From the NCBI GenBank assembly GCA_002308155.1, contig DBVQ01000068.1, positions 1 through 6,467 of the forward strand: DNA of 6,467 nt. The letters run 5' to 3'. Origin of the DNA: Christensenella sp. UBA1260 (GTDB lineage Bacteria; Bacillota; Clostridia; Christensenellales; CAG-917). This document shows positions 6,444-6,467 of this stretch, one piece after another; position 1 is the first letter of the stretch, and each line of letters opens with the position of its first letter. The notes below the pieces were generated by a model, which was given only the letters and a program-made list of their open reading frames with translations, was not told the origin of the DNA and ran no database searches. A program made the translations under genes and the position numbers.

Positions 6444-6467
6444 AAACCGCACAGATTGGCGATATAC

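Noticed and set aside
4878..6452. A 524-codon open frame on the - strand across gdhA
   Set aside because: It is antisense to a clearly functional gdhA, has no family features or plausible ribosome binding site, and runs through the promoter region. Codon bias of gdhA explains the absence of stops.
6444..6467. Terminator after gdhA
   Set aside because: Only 24 bases remain and they show no hairpin with a T-tract; the terminator, if present, lies beyond the window.

Overview
The window holds two transcription units that diverge from a 306-base non-coding stretch (4791-5096). Rightward on the + strand lies a complete glutamate dehydrogenase gene (5097-6443). Leftward on the - strand lies a two-gene operon (4790 down to position 1, running off the window) encoding two large membrane proteins that I do not recognise.

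The organism is most likely a Clostridia-like member of the Bacillota, possibly an uncultured gut lineage. The evidence is strong AAGGAGG-type ribosome binding sites, AT-rich sigma-A-type promoters in the intergenic region, the standard genetic code (Trp is written TGG and TGA is used as a stop), and a glutamate dehydrogenase that, from memory, matches the Clostridium symbiosum enzyme across almost its whole length. Nothing suggests a phage, plasmid or insertion sequence. I see no rRNA, tRNA or CRISPR array.

Layout: (1) 1-1827, - strand, a membrane protein of at least 609 residues with its C-terminus outside the window. (2) 1824-4790, - strand, a 988-residue membrane protein, upstream partner of the first; the stop of one overlaps the start of the other in an ATGA. 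(3) 4791-5096, a divergent regulatory region with one good promoter in each direction, both with the -10 TATTAT and a 17-base spacer, plus several inverted repeats. (4) 5097-6443, + strand, gdhA. The last 24 bases hold nothing I can name.

The two membrane proteins share an unusual plan: three N-terminal membrane helices, one very large extracytoplasmic domain, a fourth membrane helix, and a charged cytoplasmic tail. They also share a weakly similar segment before the last helix. I infer that they are distant paralogues that act together at the cell envelope, perhaps as a heteromeric complex; their function is unknown. Glutamate dehydrogenase is a central nitrogen and carbon metabolism enzyme, and its link to the membrane pair may be no more than sharing the divergent promoter region.
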